From Ralstonia pickettii DTP0602 (GTDB lineage: Bacteria > Pseudomonadota > Gammaproteobacteria > Burkholderiales > Burkholderiaceae): DNA of 64,000 nt. The DNA lies in contig CP006667.1 in the NCBI GenBank assembly GCA_000471925.1, forward strand, positions 1,178,001-1,242,000. Reading direction: 5' to 3'. The notes beneath the pieces are model-generated. The model was not told the origin of the DNA, did no database searches, and saw only the letters and a list, made by a program, of their open reading frames with translations. Shown piece by piece: positions 27,818 to 38,205 of the stretch (position 1 is its first letter; every line of letters starts with the position of its first letter). The position numbers and the translations under genes are program-made.

Positions 27818-28402
27818 TTATTTGACGACAGTGGCCGACTCGATCACGATCGGCGAGGCCGGCACATTGCGCATGGGACCGTAGGCCGTGGTCGGCACGC
27901 TCTTGATCTTGTCGATCGTGTCCATGCCTTCCACCACCTTGCCGAAGACTGCGTAGCCGTTGCCGTCCGGCTGCGGGTAGTCGAGATTCGGATTATCCAC
28001 CACATTGACGAAGAACTGCGCGGTGGCCGAGTCGGGGTTGCTGGTACGTGCCATGGCCACCGTGCCGGCCTTGTTCTTCAGGCCGCCGCGCGCTTCCAGC
28101 GGGATCGGCGCGCGCGTGGGCTTTTCCTTCATGTCGCGGTCGAAGCCGCCGCCCTGCACCATGAAGCCGTTGATCACGCGGTGGAAGATGGTGCCGCTGT
28201 AGAAGCCGCTCTTCACATACTCGAGGAAGTTGGCAACCGTCTTCGGCGCCGCATCCGGGTACAGCTCAATCGTGAACTTGCCGGCGCTGGTGACGAACTG
28301 GACGCGCTCGGGGGCTTTCTGCTGTGCCATGGCGCTGAACGACGACAGGGCCAGTGCGGCTGCCGTCAGCGCGGCCAGGACGATGCGACGGGAACGGATC
28401 AT
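27818..28402 (-). CDS. ppiA: Periplasmic cyclophilin-type peptidyl-prolyl isomerase
   Basis: A 194-residue cyclophilin with an N-terminal signal peptide (RIVLAALTAAALALSSFSAMA, cut before QQKAP). Core motifs are FHRVINGFMVQGGGFDRDM and MARTSNPDSATAQFFVNVV. The ATG at 28402 begins the signal peptide; the frame continues upstream but without similarity. It precedes ppiB and follows a TPR gene at a 70-base gap, all on the minus strand. Confidence 0.94.
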   Translation of the reverse strand: MIRSRRIVLAALTAAALALSSFSAMAQQKAPERVQFVTSAGKFTIELYPDAAPKTVANFLEYVKSGFYSGTIFHRVINGFMVQGGGFDRDMKEKPTRAPIPLEARGGLKNKAGTVAMARTSNPDSATAQFFVNVVDNPNLDYPQPDGNGYAVFGKVVEGMDTIDKIKSVPTTAYGPMRNVPASPIVIESATVVK

Positions 28403-28472
28403 AGGGAAACTCCGGTAAGTCTGGATACACACGGCCTGGACGCGCGGCGTCCGGGCCTTCGGGATGGGGGCG

Positions 28473-29186
28473 TCAGTTGACTGCCGGCGCGCTGGCCGGG
28501 GCCTGGCGGCCGGCAGGTGCCGGCTTGCGGCCGCCGGCGGGCGCTGCCGGCGTTGCCGGGCTTGCGGGCGCAGCGGTCTCGCGCAGTTGACGCAGGGCGG
28601 CGCTGGCGCGGGTATCACCCGGGTTGCGCCGCAGCGCCTCGGCGTAGCTCTGCTCGGCCAGGCGGAGGTAGACGTCGCCCAGGTTGGTATAGGCGATCGC
28701 AAAGGCGGGTTTGACCTCGGTGGCCAGCACCAGTTCGGCCTCGGCGCGCTTCAGGTCGCCACGCTTGGCATAGAGCAGCGCCAGGTTGTTGTGGGGCTCG
28801 GGCAGTTCGGGGAAGTCCTGCGCCATCTCGGCAAAGGCCTGGATCGCGGCATCCTCGCGGCCGGACTGCGCCAGTGCCCAGGCGCGCTGGAAGCGGGCCT
28901 GCGCGTTGCGCGGATTGGTCGCCAGTACCCGGTCGAAGCCCTTGATGGCTTCGTCATAGCGGCGCGCGTTGGCGGCCTGCTGGGCCTCGCTCATGCCCGG
29001 GTCGAGCGAGCGGATGCCGTCGACGGGGGAAGTGGGCGCAGGGATCGACAGCGGGCCGTGCTGCGCATGCGCAGGGCCGGCCAGCGCGGCGGCCAGGGCC
29101 AGCATGGCCAGCGCGGTGCGAGGGCCGTGTCTGCGTGCAGGGGCGCTGCAGGCAGCGGGGGGCGGGGAGGGCAGCAGCAGGCTCAT
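28473..29186 (-). CDS. Exported TPR-repeat protein
   Basis: A 237-residue protein with a signal peptide (about 25-41, [17 protein letters not shown]). It has four or so tetratricopeptide repeats at about 70-200: [58 protein letters not shown] and [19 protein letters not shown]. The C-terminal 35 residues are Ala/Pro-rich. It is likely a periplasmic scaffold or assembly factor; no partner is evident except the adjacent ppiA. The ATG at 29186 is the one that gives a compact signal peptide. Confidence 0.85.
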   Translation of the reverse strand: MSLLLPSPPPAACSAPARRHGPRTALAMLALAAALAGPAHAQHGPLSIPAPTSPVDGIRSLDPGMSEAQQAANARRYDEAIKGFDRVLATNPRNAQARFQRAWALAQSGREDAAIQAFAEMAQDFPELPEPHNNLALLYAKRGDLKRAEAELVLATEVKPAFAIAYTNLGDVYLRLAEQSYAEALRRNPGDTRASAALRQLRETAAPASPATPAAPAGGRKPAPAGRQAPASAPAVN

Positions 29187-29478
29187 TGAAGACGGGTCCG
29201 TTATACTCCGCGGCATTCTAGCAAAGCGGCAAGTCCGGCACGAAAGCAGCCCCGTGCGCGGTCCGACCTGCGGGCGGGCTGGCGCACGGACCAGCGACGC
29301 CGCGCGACCAACTGGCACACCGCCTTCCGGTAAGATATGGGGCGCGGCGGATTTGCGCCAGCGCCAGCCGACGCGGTCGCGGCTGGTGCCAGCGGCGCGC
29401 CCGTGGCGCGGGCGCGGACGGACCCGCGTTGCCTGCTGTGCGAACCCGGCAGTCTCCTCTCATCACTCACATCGTTTC

Positions 29479-30867
29479 ATGCAGCTTCTGAACATCTACA
29501 ACACGCTCGCCCGTGAGAAACAGCCATTCGTGCCGATCGAACCCGGCAAGGTCCGCATGTATGTGTGCGGCATGACGGTGTACGACTACTGTCACGTCGG
29601 CCACGCGCGCGTCATGGTGGTGTTCGACATGGTGCACCGCTGGCTGCGCGCCGCCGGCTACGACGTGACATATGTGCAGAACATCACCGACATCGACGAC
29701 AAGATCATCCGCCGCGCCGTCGAGAATGGCGAGACCATCGGCCAGTTGACCACGCGCTTCATCCAGTACATGCACGAGGATGCCGCCGCGTTGGGCGTGA
29801 TCCGTCCCGACCACGAGCCACGCGCCACGGACTTTGTGCCGCAGATGCTCGACATGATCGGCAAGCTGGAAGCGAAGGGCCTGGCCTACCAGGCCAGCGA
29901 CGGCGACGTGAACTATTCGGTGCGCAAGTTTGACGGCTATGGCAAGCTCTCCGGCAAGTCGCTGGAAGACCTGCGCGCCGGCGAGCGCGTCAGCGCCAAC
30001 GACGCCAAGCAGGACCCGCTGGACTTCGTGCTGTGGAAATCGGCCAAGGCCAGCGAGCCGCCCGAGAGCAAGTGGGAATCGAAGTGGGGCGCTGGCCGCC
30101 CCGGCTGGCACATTGAATGCTCCGCCATGAGTTGCGCGCTGCTGGGCGAGCACTTCGACATCCATGGCGGTGGGGCGGATCTGCAGTTCCCGCACCATGA
30201 AAACGAGATCGCACAGTCCGAAGGAGCCAGCGGCAAGCCCTTCGTCAACATGTGGATGCACAACGGGTTCGTGCGCATCAACGACGAGAAAATGTCCAAG
30301 TCGCTTGGCAATTTCTTCACGATCCGGGAAGTTTTGAAGTCGTACGACGCCGAGGTCGTACGCTTCTTTATCCTGCGCGCGCACTACCGCAGCCCGCTGA
30401 ACTACAGCGACGCCCACCTGGACGACGCGCGCCACGCGCTCACGCGCCTGTACACCGCGCTCAAGGATAGCCAGCCCGGCGGCTGCGCGGTGGACTGGGA
30501 AGAGCCACACGCGAAGCGCTTTGCCGAGGCCATGGGCGACGACTTCAACACCCCGATCGCGATGGCGGTGCTGTTCGACCTGGCCAGCGAAATCAACCGC
30601 ACCGGCTCGACCGCGGCCGCGCGCCAGCTCAAGGGCCTGGCCGGTACGCTGGGCCTGCTCGAGCGCGACCCGCACACCTTCCTGCAGGGCGGCAAGTCCG
30701 ACGACGGCCCGTCGCCCGAACAGATCGAAACGCTGATCGCCGCGCGCAAGACCGCCAAGGTCCAGCGCGACTTCGCCGAAGCGGACCGCATCCGCGCCGA
30801 ACTGCTGGCCGCGGGCATCGTGCTGGAAGACAAGCCGGGCGGTGCCACCGAGTGGAGGCGTGCTTGA
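29479..30867 (+). CDS. cysS: Cysteinyl-tRNA synthetase
   Basis: A 462-residue class I aminoacyl-tRNA synthetase. The zinc Cys and HIGH-like motif are in [20 protein letters not shown] (about 26-45) and the KMSKS motif is in [26 protein letters not shown] and [16 protein letters not shown] supply further zinc ligands. The stop overlaps the start of the following DNA glycosylase gene by four bases (TTGA), so translation of the two may be coupled. Confidence 0.97.
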   Translation: MQLLNIYNTLAREKQPFVPIEPGKVRMYVCGMTVYDYCHVGHARVMVVFDMVHRWLRAAGYDVTYVQNITDIDDKIIRRAVENGETIGQLTTRFIQYMHEDAAALGVIRPDHEPRATDFVPQMLDMIGKLEAKGLAYQASDGDVNYSVRKFDGYGKLSGKSLEDLRAGERVSANDAKQDPLDFVLWKSAKASEPPESKWESKWGAGRPGWHIECSAMSCALLGEHFDIHGGGADLQFPHHENEIAQSEGASGKPFVNMWMHNGFVRINDEKMSKSLGNFFTIREVLKSYDAEVVRFFILRAHYRSPLNYSDAHLDDARHALTRLYTALKDSQPGGCAVDWEEPHAKRFAEAMGDDFNTPIAMAVLFDLASEINRTGSTAAARQLKGLAGTLGLLERDPHTFLQGGKSDDGPSPEQIETLIAARKTAKVQRDFAEADRIRAELLAAGIVLEDKPGGATEWRRA

Positions 30868-31712
30868 AAGCTGCCGCGCGCAAGCCCGCCACCGCCACGC
30901 CGCCGGCCGCAACGGGCCGGGGGAAGGCGGCCGGTCCGCGCCCGGACAAGGCTGGCGCCAAGGAGGCGCCGCTGCCTGATGGCCAGGATACGGCCAAGCC
31001 GGCCAAGGTCTCGGCAAAATCCGCGCGCAATGCGAAGGCCGTGCTGCCCGAGGTGGACGCGGTGCCGCTGCCGGTCGAAACCGTCATCGATGCGGTGCGC
31101 CCCGCCTACTGGGACGAGGCCTGCGCCGACCTGATGAAGCGCGACCGCATCCTGCGCAAGATGATCCCGACCTACGGCCCGGCGCACCTGGTGTCGCGCG
31201 GCGATCCGTTCGTCACGCTGGCTCGCGCGGTGGTGGGCCAGCAAATTTCGGTCAAGGCGGCGCAGTCCGTTTGGGAGCGGCTGCATGCGCTCTGCCCCAA
31301 GCTGACCCCGGCACAGTTCCTGCGCGCCGGTCCCGAGAAGCTGGCTGGCTGTGGCCTGTCCAAGCGCAAGGGGGAATACCTGATCGACCTGGCCGACCAC
31401 TTCAAGGCGGGCACGGTGCATGTCGACGAATGGGCGCAGATGGACGACGAAGCGGTGATCGCGGAGCTGACGCAGATCCGCGGCATCGGCCGCTGGACCG
31501 CCGAGATGTTCCTGATGTTCAACCTGATGCGGCCCAACGTGCTGCCGCTGGACGACATCGGCCTGATCAACGCGATCTCCGCCAACTATTTCAGCGGCGA
31601 ACCCGTCACCCGCAGCGAGGCGCGCGAAGTCGCGGCCAACTGGGAGCCGTGGCGAACCGTGGCTACGTGGTATATGTGGCGCAGTCTCGACCCGCTACCA
31701 GTGACGTATTAG
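30864..31712 (+). CDS. DNA-3-methyladenine glycosylase II-like (HhH-GPD family)
   Basis: A 282-residue base-excision glycosylase. After a basic, Ala/Lys/Pro-rich N-terminal 60 residues comes the HhH-GPD domain. [21 protein letters not shown] opens it, the helix-hairpin-helix is [18 protein letters not shown], and the catalytic Asp is within [15 protein letters not shown] chose the TTG at 30864 because GGAGG lies five bases before it; the GTG at 30852 has no site at proper spacing. It overlaps cysS by four bases. Confidence 0.9.
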   Translation: MKAAARKPATATPPAATGRGKAAGPRPDKAGAKEAPLPDGQDTAKPAKVSAKSARNAKAVLPEVDAVPLPVETVIDAVRPAYWDEACADLMKRDRILRKMIPTYGPAHLVSRGDPFVTLARAVVGQQISVKAAQSVWERLHALCPKLTPAQFLRAGPEKLAGCGLSKRKGEYLIDLADHFKAGTVHVDEWAQMDDEAVIAELTQIRGIGRWTAEMFLMFNLMRPNVLPLDDIGLINAISANYFSGEPVTRSEAREVAANWEPWRTVATWYMWRSLDPLPVTY

Positions 31713-31827
31713 GCATTACGGCAAGAAAATTTAGGGGTAGGTGCAGTCCGGGCTATCTGGCAGGCGCTAAGATAGCGACCAAATTCCGGTAGAATGCGCC
31801 CCTTCACAGACAGGTACGTGTGATTTT

Positions 31828-32799
31828 ATGAAAACCACCTTCCTGGATTTTGAGCAGCCCATTGCCGAACTCGAGGCAAAGATCGAAGAACTGCGCTTTG
31901 TGCAGGACGATTCGGCTGTTGATATTTCCGAAGAGATTTCGCGGCTGGCCGGCAAGAGCCAGCAGCTGACCAAAGATATCTACGCCAACCTGACCCCGTG
32001 GCAGGTTGCGCAAATCGCCCGCCACCCCCAGCGTCCCTACACGCTGGACTATGTGCGCGAGATCTTCACCGATTTCCACGAACTGCACGGCGACCGCACC
32101 TTTGCCGACGATCTGTCGATCATCGGCGGCCTGGCGCGTTTCAACGGCCAGTCGTGCATGGTGATCGGTCACCAGAAAGGCCGTGACACGAAAGAGCGCG
32201 CCCTGCGCAATTTCGGCATGCCCAAGCCCGAGGGCTACCGCAAGGCCAAGCGCCTGATGGAGCTGGCGGACAAGTTCGGCCTGCCGATCTTCACCTTCGT
32301 CGACACCCCGGGCGCATTCCCCGGCATCGACGCCGAAGAGCGCGGCCAGTCGGAAGCCATTGGCCACAACCTGTACGTGATGGCCGGCCTGAAGGTGCCC
32401 CTGATCGCCACCATCATCGGTGAAGGCGGTTCGGGCGGCGCGCTGGCGATTGCCGTGGGCGACGTGGTGCAGATGCTGCAGTTCGCCACCTATGCGGTGA
32501 TCTCGCCCGAAGGCTGCGCCTCGATCCTGTGGAAGACCGCCGAGAAGGCCCCGGAAGCCGCCGAGGCGCTGGGCCTGACCGCGCACCGCCTGAAGGCGCT
32601 GGGCCTGATCGACAAGATCGTCAGCGAACCGCTGGGCGGCGCGCACCGCGACCACAAGGCCATGGCGGCGCTGCTCAAGCGCACGCTGGCCGAGTCGCTG
32701 CGCCAGTTCCAGGGCATGAGCGTGAAGGAGCTGCAGGCTCGCCGCTACGAACGCCTGCTCGCCTATGGCAAGTTCAAGGAAACCGGCGTCCAGGACTGA
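31828..32799 (+). CDS. accA: Acetyl-CoA carboxylase carboxyltransferase subunit alpha
   Basis: A 323-residue alpha subunit of carboxyltransferase, which forms malonyl-CoA with AccD for fatty-acid synthesis. [20 protein letters not shown] begins the N-terminal helix. [38 protein letters not shown] and [15 protein letters not shown] build the acyl-CoA/carboxybiotin site. A TAGAAT at 31790-31795 could be its -10 box. It is followed by tilS, as in many betaproteobacteria. Confidence 0.97.
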   Translation: MKTTFLDFEQPIAELEAKIEELRFVQDDSAVDISEEISRLAGKSQQLTKDIYANLTPWQVAQIARHPQRPYTLDYVREIFTDFHELHGDRTFADDLSIIGGLARFNGQSCMVIGHQKGRDTKERALRNFGMPKPEGYRKAKRLMELADKFGLPIFTFVDTPGAFPGIDAEERGQSEAIGHNLYVMAGLKVPLIATIIGEGGSGGALAIAVGDVVQMLQFATYAVISPEGCASILWKTAEKAPEAAEALGLTAHRLKALGLIDKIVSEPLGGAHRDHKAMAALLKRTLAESLRQFQGMSVKELQARRYERLLAYGKFKETGVQD

Positions 32800-34228
32800 C
32801 CCGTCCACCCCGCTGACCGACAAGGTCGCACAGGCCCTCCAGGCTGGTGCGGCCTTTGTTGTTTCTGGCGGCGGCGCGGCGGCGGGCGGGGGCGCGCTGA
32901 CAATCGCGGTGGCGCTGTCGGGCGGGCGCGATTCGGTCGCGCTGCTGCATGCCGCCTGCGCGGCCGCGGCGGGCTGGGGCGCTGCCGCACGCGTGGTGGC
33001 GCTGCATGTCCATCACGGCCTGCAGGCTGCTGCCGATGACTGGGACCGCTTCTGCACCGCGCTGTGCGCGCAGTGGCAGGTCGGCTACTTTGTCCGGCGC
33101 GTGTTGGTGCAGCCGGAGGCGGGCGAGGGCGTGGAAGCGGCCGCGCGCCGCGCGCGCTATGCCGCGCTGGCGGCGATGTGTGCCGACAGCGGCGCGCGCC
33201 TGCTGCTGTTTGCCCATCACCAGGACGACCAGGTCGAGACCGTGCTGCTGCGGTTGTTCCGCGGCGCGGGTGTCGCGGGCATGGCGGGGATGCCGGCCAT
33301 GCGGCCGCTCGACGAGCGGAGCGGCGTCATGCTGCTGCGCCCGTGGCTGGACGTGGCGCGCGACGAGATCGATGCCTATTGCGCGGCGAACGCGCTGCAA
33401 TGGATCGAAGATCCGTCCAATACCGATGTCCGTTACGCGCGCAATGCCTTGCGCATGCACCTGCCCGCGCTGGTGTCGGCCTTTCCGGCGCTGCGCGCCA
33501 ACGTGGTCCAGGCCGCGGCGCATTTCGCGCAGGCCAGCCAGCTGATCGACCACCTGGCGGGCACGGCGCTGTCGCAACTGGCCCGTCCGGGCCGCGATGC
33601 CGACACGCTCTCCGAACTCGACCTGAACGGGCTGCGCGCCCTGTCCGCAGCCCATGCCGATGCCGTGCTGCGCCTGTGGCTGCGCGACTTGGGCGTGCGC
33701 GCGCCGTCCACCACGCGCCTGGCGGCAATGCGGGAGCAACTGGTTATGCACGATGGTGGTGAGCCCGCGATTCCGCACGACGGCCTGGTGCTGCGCCGCT
33801 TCCGCGACCGGGTACTGGCCTGCACGCCGCCGCCCGCAGCGCCGCCCGCGCCCGTGGCACTGGACTGGCGCGGCGAAGGCCGCATCGTCGTGCCAGCGTG
33901 GCGGGGCGAACTGCGCTTTTTCCGTGATGACACCTTCGGCGTGCCCGAAGCCGTGCTGCGCCAGCCCTTGCGCCTGGTCGCCCGCGCTGGCGGCGAGCGC
34001 ATCGTGCTGCACCCGGGCGGCCCCGCGCGCGCGCTCAAGCAGGCCTGCCAGGAGGCCGGCATCCCGGCCTGGCGCCGGGCCTGGCTGCCGCTGCTGTGGG
34101 CTGGTGACACGCTGGTGATGGCCGCGGGGCTCGGCATGCACCGGCGCTGGCCGGCCGAGCCCGCCGCCCCGCGCTGGCGCGTGGAATGGCAGCCGCTGCC
34201 GCCGGTCGGGCCCGCAACGCCCCGATAA
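32765..34228 (+). CDS. tilS: tRNA(Ile)-lysidine synthase
   Basis: A 487-residue ATP-dependent ligase that puts lysidine on C34 of tRNA-Ile(CAU). The PP-loop is [17 protein letters not shown], followed by [41 protein letters not shown] and [17 protein letters not shown], all TilS-specific. The C-terminal domain ends with [20 protein letters not shown]. The start is uncertain: the ATG at 32765 lies 35 bases inside accA with no clear ribosome-binding site, and about 45 residues precede the PP-loop, so a later start is possible. Confidence 0.93.
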   Translation: MASSRKPASRTDPSTPLTDKVAQALQAGAAFVVSGGGAAAGGGALTIAVALSGGRDSVALLHAACAAAAGWGAAARVVALHVHHGLQAAADDWDRFCTALCAQWQVGYFVRRVLVQPEAGEGVEAAARRARYAALAAMCADSGARLLLFAHHQDDQVETVLLRLFRGAGVAGMAGMPAMRPLDERSGVMLLRPWLDVARDEIDAYCAANALQWIEDPSNTDVRYARNALRMHLPALVSAFPALRANVVQAAAHFAQASQLIDHLAGTALSQLARPGRDADTLSELDLNGLRALSAAHADAVLRLWLRDLGVRAPSTTRLAAMREQLVMHDGGEPAIPHDGLVLRRFRDRVLACTPPPAAPPAPVALDWRGEGRIVVPAWRGELRFFRDDTFGVPEAVLRQPLRLVARAGGERIVLHPGGPARALKQACQEAGIPAWRRAWLPLLWAGDTLVMAAGLGMHRRWPAEPAAPRWRVEWQPLPPVGPATPR

Positions 34229-34348
34229 GGCCGGCGAGCTGGCGCACGGGTCACATCCGATCGGCCCGGTGCCCCGCGCCGCCTTGCCTGAGACGGCATG
34301 TTCGTGTATTTTCAAGGGCTTTGCACAATCGCTGGCGTCGACAAGAAG

Positions 34349-35599
34349 ATGGCTCTCATCGTTCACAAATACGGCGGCACTTCGATGGGTTCCACGGAAC
34401 GCATCAAGAATGTCGCCAAGCGCGTGGCCAAATGGCACCGCGCCGGTCACCGCGTAGTCGTGGTGCCTTCGGCCATGTCGGGCGAGACCAATCGCCTGCT
34501 AGGACTCGCCAAGGAAATTTCGCCGCAGCCGAATCCGCGTGAATTGGACATGCTCGCCTCCACCGGCGAACAGGCCAGCGTGGCGCTGCTGGCGATCGCG
34601 CTGCACGGCGAGAACATCGACGCGGTCAGCTACACCGGCTGGCAAGTGCCGGTGAAGACCGATTCGTCGTACACCAAGGCCCGCATCGAATCGATCGACG
34701 ACGAGCGCATCCTGGGCGACCTCGACGCCGGCCGCGTGGTCGTGATCACCGGCTTCCAGGGCATCGACGACGACGGCAACATCACCACGCTCGGCCGTGG
34801 CGGCTCGGACACCTCGGCCGTGGCCATCGCCGCTGCGATCGAAGCCGACGAGTGCCTGATCTACACCGACGTCGACGGCGTGTACACCACCGACCCGCGC
34901 GTGGTGGAAGACGCCCGCCGCCTGGACCAGATCACCTTCGAAGAAATGCTGGAAATGGCCAGCCTCGGCTCCAAGGTGCTGCAGATCCGCTCCGTGGAGT
35001 TCGCCGGCAAGTACCGCGTGAAGACCCGCGTGCTGTCGTCGCTGACCGACCCGCTTATGCCGCTCGAGCAGGAAATGCATTCGGGCACGCTGATTACTTT
35101 TGAGGAAGAGTCTGAAATGGAAGCAGCCGTCATCTCCGGCATCGCCTTTGCCCGTGACGAGGCGAAGATCACCGTTCTGGGCGTGCCGGACAAGCCGGGC
35201 ATCGCCTACCAGATCCTGGGCCCGATCGCCGACGCCAACATCGACGTCGACATGATCATCCAGAACCAGTCCGTCGACGGCAAGACCGACTTCACCTTCA
35301 CCGTGCCGCGCGCCGACTACCAGCGCGCGCTGGCGATCCTGAACGACGGCGTCAAGTCGCATATCGGCGCCGGCAGCGTCTCGGGCGACCCGAAGGTGTC
35401 CAAGGTGTCGGTGGTCGGCGTCGGCATGCGCTCGCACGTGGGCATCGCCAGCAAGATGTTCCGCACGCTTTCGGAAGAGGGCATCAATATCCAGATGATC
35501 TCGACCTCGGAAATCAAGATCTCGGTCCTGATCGACGAGAAGTACATGGAGCTGGCCGTGCGCGCCCTGCACAAGGCCTTCGAACTGGAACAGGCGTGA
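34349..35599 (+). CDS. lysC: Aspartate kinase
   Basis: A 416-residue monofunctional aspartokinase, first step of the Lys/Met/Thr pathway. The kinase N-terminus is [40 protein letters not shown] and [15 protein letters not shown] bind ATP and aspartate. Two ACT domains follow (about 270-416, [20 protein letters not shown] and [19 protein letters not shown]), typical of a lysine/threonine feedback-regulated enzyme. The ATG at 34349 is chosen from the family N-terminus; an earlier in-frame ATG at 34298 adds unrelated residues. Confidence 0.96.
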   Translation: MALIVHKYGGTSMGSTERIKNVAKRVAKWHRAGHRVVVVPSAMSGETNRLLGLAKEISPQPNPRELDMLASTGEQASVALLAIALHGENIDAVSYTGWQVPVKTDSSYTKARIESIDDERILGDLDAGRVVVITGFQGIDDDGNITTLGRGGSDTSAVAIAAAIEADECLIYTDVDGVYTTDPRVVEDARRLDQITFEEMLEMASLGSKVLQIRSVEFAGKYRVKTRVLSSLTDPLMPLEQEMHSGTLITFEEESEMEAAVISGIAFARDEAKITVLGVPDKPGIAYQILGPIADANIDVDMIIQNQSVDGKTDFTFTVPRADYQRALAILNDGVKSHIGAGSVSGDPKVSKVSVVGVGMRSHVGIASKMFRTLSEEGINIQMISTSEIKISVLIDEKYMELAVRALHKAFELEQA

Positions 35600-35658
35600 T
35601 CCGTTCGTGAACACTTCTGGCGGCGCAGCAGATTTTGTGTTGTGTCATCGATTTTTCG

Positions 35659-35687
35659 TTGACCAACCCGCGCGGCGCCGCTAGAAT
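35659..35687 (+). promoter_or_regulatory. Sigma-70 promoter of tRNA-Ser
   Basis: A -35 box TTGACC (35659-35664) and a -10 box TAGAAT (35682-35687) are separated by exactly 17 bases. They are followed by a G+C-rich start region about 35 bases before the tRNA. Confidence 0.85.
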
Positions 35688-35728
35688 ACGCGCTTCGTTG
35701 TGTGGCTCCCTCACACAACGCAAGTTTG

Positions 35729-35822
35729 GGAGACGTGGCCGAGAGGTCGAAGGCACTCCCCTGCTAAGGGAGCATCTGGGCCAAAACCTGGATCGAGGGT
35801 TCGAATCCCTCCGTCTCCGCCA
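35729..35822 (+). tRNA. tRNA-Ser (anticodon GCU)
   Basis: The acceptor arms GGAGACG (35729-35735) and CGTCTCC (35812-35818) pair perfectly and the CCA end is encoded. The anticodon stem ACTCCC/GGGAG holds the loop CTGCTAA, anticodon GCT, reading AGC/AGU. The long variable arm and the T-loop GGTTCGAATCC identify a class II serine tRNA. It has its own promoter and terminator. Confidence 0.97.
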
Positions 35823-35834
35823 GCAATGGCGGCG

Positions 35835-35873
35835 AACCCCGGAAGATCGCGGTCTTCCGGGGTTTTGTTTTTT
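35835..35873 (+). terminator. Terminator after tRNA-Ser
   Basis: A 12-bp stem (AACCCCGGAAGA / TCTTCCGGGGTT) is followed by a T-rich run (TTTTGTTTTTT). Confidence 0.93.
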
Positions 35874-35990
35874 CTGGTTCCGGATTCCTGCCGTGCGACG
35901 CATGTGTCCCTTGCACATGCGACTGGAGCCGGCAGTGATTACGCGCGCCCGGTCGGGCACGGCGGGCAAGGCGTCACGCCGATATCCAGC

Positions 35991-37163
35991 TCACGCCTCC
36001 TCGGTGGCACGCACCACCATCAGCTTGCGATGAGCAAGCAGCAGCAGTGGGGTCGTAGCCATCGATAGCGCGACTACCACCGTGACGACGGATAGCTGCT
36101 CGGCATCAAGCAAGCGAGCAGCCTGTGCTGCCGCCATCACGACAAAGGCGAACTCCCCTCCCTGTGAAAGCAGAATCGCGAAGTATGCGCGCTGTTCTCG
36201 CGGCAGATTGATCCGGTTAGCCAGGAACCTCAGTGCCGCGAGCTTGCCTGCGACAAGCGCGAAAACCAGCACCGCAACCAGCAATGGCTTGTCCGCCACG
36301 ACGCTAAAATCAATCGACATGCCGACTGCGATAAAAAACAGGCCGAGCAGAATGCCCTTGAAGGGGGCCATGTCAGATTCGATCTCGTGACGGAATTCGG
36401 ACCCTGCCAAAAGCATCCCGGCCACGAACGCACCGAGTGACATCGACAGGTGGACCAGGTGCATGAGCAAGGCGATACCTATGACCCAGAGCAGCGCGAA
36501 AACGGTGAATATCTCGCGCGTCCCGCTCCGCTGAATGATGCGCAGCGCGTGTTTCAAAACAAAGCGCCCGCCGATCACAACGGCCGCGATCATGGCCAGC
36601 GCTTTCATCGCCATGATCCAGCCAGCCGGGGCGCTCGCTTCCGCTGGCATCGGGGCGAGCAGCGGCATCAGTGCAATCATCGGAATGGCGGCAATATCCT
36701 GAAACAGCAGGATGCCGAAACTGGCCTGGCCGACCGGCGTATCCATCAGGCGATTCTGTTCGAGGATCGCAATCACCATCGCGGTGGATGACAGCGAGAG
36801 CGCGAATCCGGCGGCAACGCCAACGCGCCATGGCGCGCCAAAGATCGTGAAAATGGCCGCCAGCAGCACCGCACATAGCGCTACCTGGATCCCGCCGTAG
36901 CCAAAAATGGAGCGGCGCATCGCCCACAGTTTCTCGATGTCCATTTCGATGCCGATGATAAACATCATCAGCACAATGCCCAGTTCGGACACGTCCAGGA
37001 TCGAATCGACATCGGTGACCAGCCTCAGCCCCCACGGACCGATCACCACGCCAGCCAGCAGGTAGCCCAGGACGGAGCCGAAGCCAAGGCGTACCGACAG
37101 CGGCACCGCGATCATTGCCGCGGCGAGGAATACAACCGAGTCAATCAGCAGTTGCTCCATCAT
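35991..37163 (-). CDS. CPA2-family cation:proton antiporter (KefB-like) without RCK domain
   Basis: A 390-residue polytopic membrane protein with about 12 hydrophobic segments. LGYLLAGVVIGPWGLRL, SELGIVLMMFIIGIEMD, ALSLSSTAMVIAILEQ, LLFQDIAAIPMIAL and LLSQGGEFAFVVMAAA match KefB/KefC antiporters. E. coli KefB/KefC are about 600 residues with a cytosolic RCK (TrkA-N) domain. This one stops right after the transport domain (ending MVVRATEEA), so it is either a natural short antiporter or a truncation. The nucleotide- and glutathione-based gating of KefC is therefore not expected. It is next to the tRNA-Ser gene. GGGAGGGG precedes the ATG. Confidence 0.88.
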   Translation of the reverse strand: MMEQLLIDSVVFLAAAMIAVPLSVRLGFGSVLGYLLAGVVIGPWGLRLVTDVDSILDVSELGIVLMMFIIGIEMDIEKLWAMRRSIFGYGGIQVALCAVLLAAIFTIFGAPWRVGVAAGFALSLSSTAMVIAILEQNRLMDTPVGQASFGILLFQDIAAIPMIALMPLLAPMPAEASAPAGWIMAMKALAMIAAVVIGGRFVLKHALRIIQRSGTREIFTVFALLWVIGIALLMHLVHLSMSLGAFVAGMLLAGSEFRHEIESDMAPFKGILLGLFFIAVGMSIDFSVVADKPLLVAVLVFALVAGKLAALRFLANRINLPREQRAYFAILLSQGGEFAFVVMAAAQAARLLDAEQLSVVTVVVALSMATTPLLLLAHRKLMVVRATEEA

Positions 37164-37203
37164 TCCCCTCCCGATTGCGGGGACGGGCTATGGATTCGTG
37201 TCA

Positions 37204-37223
37204 GTCAACCGTCCACCGTTGAC
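37204..37223. promoter_or_regulatory. Inverted repeat upstream of the antiporter gene
   Basis: GTCAAC and GTTGAC are separated by 8 bases, about 40-60 bases before the ATG of the minus-strand antiporter gene. It may be an operator; no known consensus fits. Confidence 0.4.
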
Positions 37224-37319
37224 AGTCAAGCACACCGCAGCGAATCTTGAAAGGAATTCCACCAGGCCGGAATCCGCAAGCGCCGACCTCGGTGCGTCGG
37301 ATCCCGGGCCTCGCGCACC

Positions 37320-38195
37320 TCACATCCTTCCCTTCCAGGGCACCAGCCACTTCGCCATCTTGCGCATCAGCAGGTCGAACACGTAGGCGATCAGGCCGAT
37401 CAGCACGATGCCCATGATCACCACGTCGGTACGCAGGAAGTTGGACGCATTGAGCACCATCTGGCCCAGACCGGCGGTAGCCGCCACCATTTCAGCGGCG
37501 ACCAGGGTGGTCCAGCCGAAGCCGATGGCAATGCGCATCCCAGTAAGGATATCGGGCAGCGCGGCGGGTATCACCACATGGCGGACCACCTGCCATGGCG
37601 AGGCACCCATCGAGTAGGCCGCGTTGATCTGCTCGATGGTGACCGAGCGCACGCCCGCCTGGGCCGACATAGCCAGCGGCGCGAAGCAGGCCAGGAAAAT
37701 CAGCAGCACCTTCGAGGTCTCATCGATGCCGAACCAGATCACGATCAGCGGCAGGTAAGCCAGCGGCGGCAGGGGACGGTAGAACTCGATCGGCGGGTCG
37801 AAGATGCCGCGCGCGATCCGCGATACGCCCATCATCACGCCGATCGGTACTGCCGTGACCACCGCCAGCCCGAACGCGCCGAACACGCGCAGCATGCTGG
37901 CCGTGAAGTGTTCGGTCAGCGGCTGGCCGCCTTGCAGGTTGCCCTGCCAGGCATCGATGAAGGCGGTGAGGATGGACTCCGGCGTAGGCAGGAACAGCGG
38001 CGGCAGCCAGCGCAGATGGCTGGCAATCCACCACAGCGCAAGCAGCAGGACCACGGTGACGGTGGAGATGCGCGAACTGGATCCCTCTCCGGGCAGGCGG
38101 TAGCCTGAGACGGTCTTCATGTGCTGGCCCGCGCCGGCTGCGGCAATGGCCGGGGCGCGTGGCGTGGGTTCGATGCGTTGGACGGAAGCGGGCAT
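37320..38195 (-). CDS. tauC: ABC transporter permease, TauC/SsuC type
   Basis: A 291-residue inner-membrane permease with about six hydrophobic segments. The EAA-like loop is INAAYSMGASPWQVVRHVVIPAALPDILTGMRIA, typical of the sulfonate/nitrate/taurine group. FYRPLPPLAYLPLIVIWFGID is conserved for TauC/SsuC. The start is set at 38195 (MPASVQRIEP) because GAGGA lies seven bases upstream; a longer start at 38219 would overlap the ATPase gene. It forms a three-gene importer with the upstream ATPase and substrate-binding genes. Confidence 0.88.
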   Translation of the reverse strand: MPASVQRIEPTPRAPAIAAAGAGQHMKTVSGYRLPGEGSSSRISTVTVVLLLALWWIASHLRWLPPLFLPTPESILTAFIDAWQGNLQGGQPLTEHFTASMLRVFGAFGLAVVTAVPIGVMMGVSRIARGIFDPPIEFYRPLPPLAYLPLIVIWFGIDETSKVLLIFLACFAPLAMSAQAGVRSVTIEQINAAYSMGASPWQVVRHVVIPAALPDILTGMRIAIGFGWTTLVAAEMVAATAGLGQMVLNASNFLRTDVVIMGIVLIGLIAYVFDLLMRKMAKWLVPWKGRM

Positions 38196-38205
38196 CTCGT
38201 GTTCC

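Noticed and set aside
34229-34348. Lysine riboswitch before lysC
   Set aside because: The 120-base gap has no room or sequence for a lysine riboswitch, which is not expected in this group.
35820-37320. Genomic island integrated at tRNA-Ser
   Set aside because: No integrase gene and no repeated copy of the tRNA 3' end (GGTTCGAATCCC) is visible downstream in the window.
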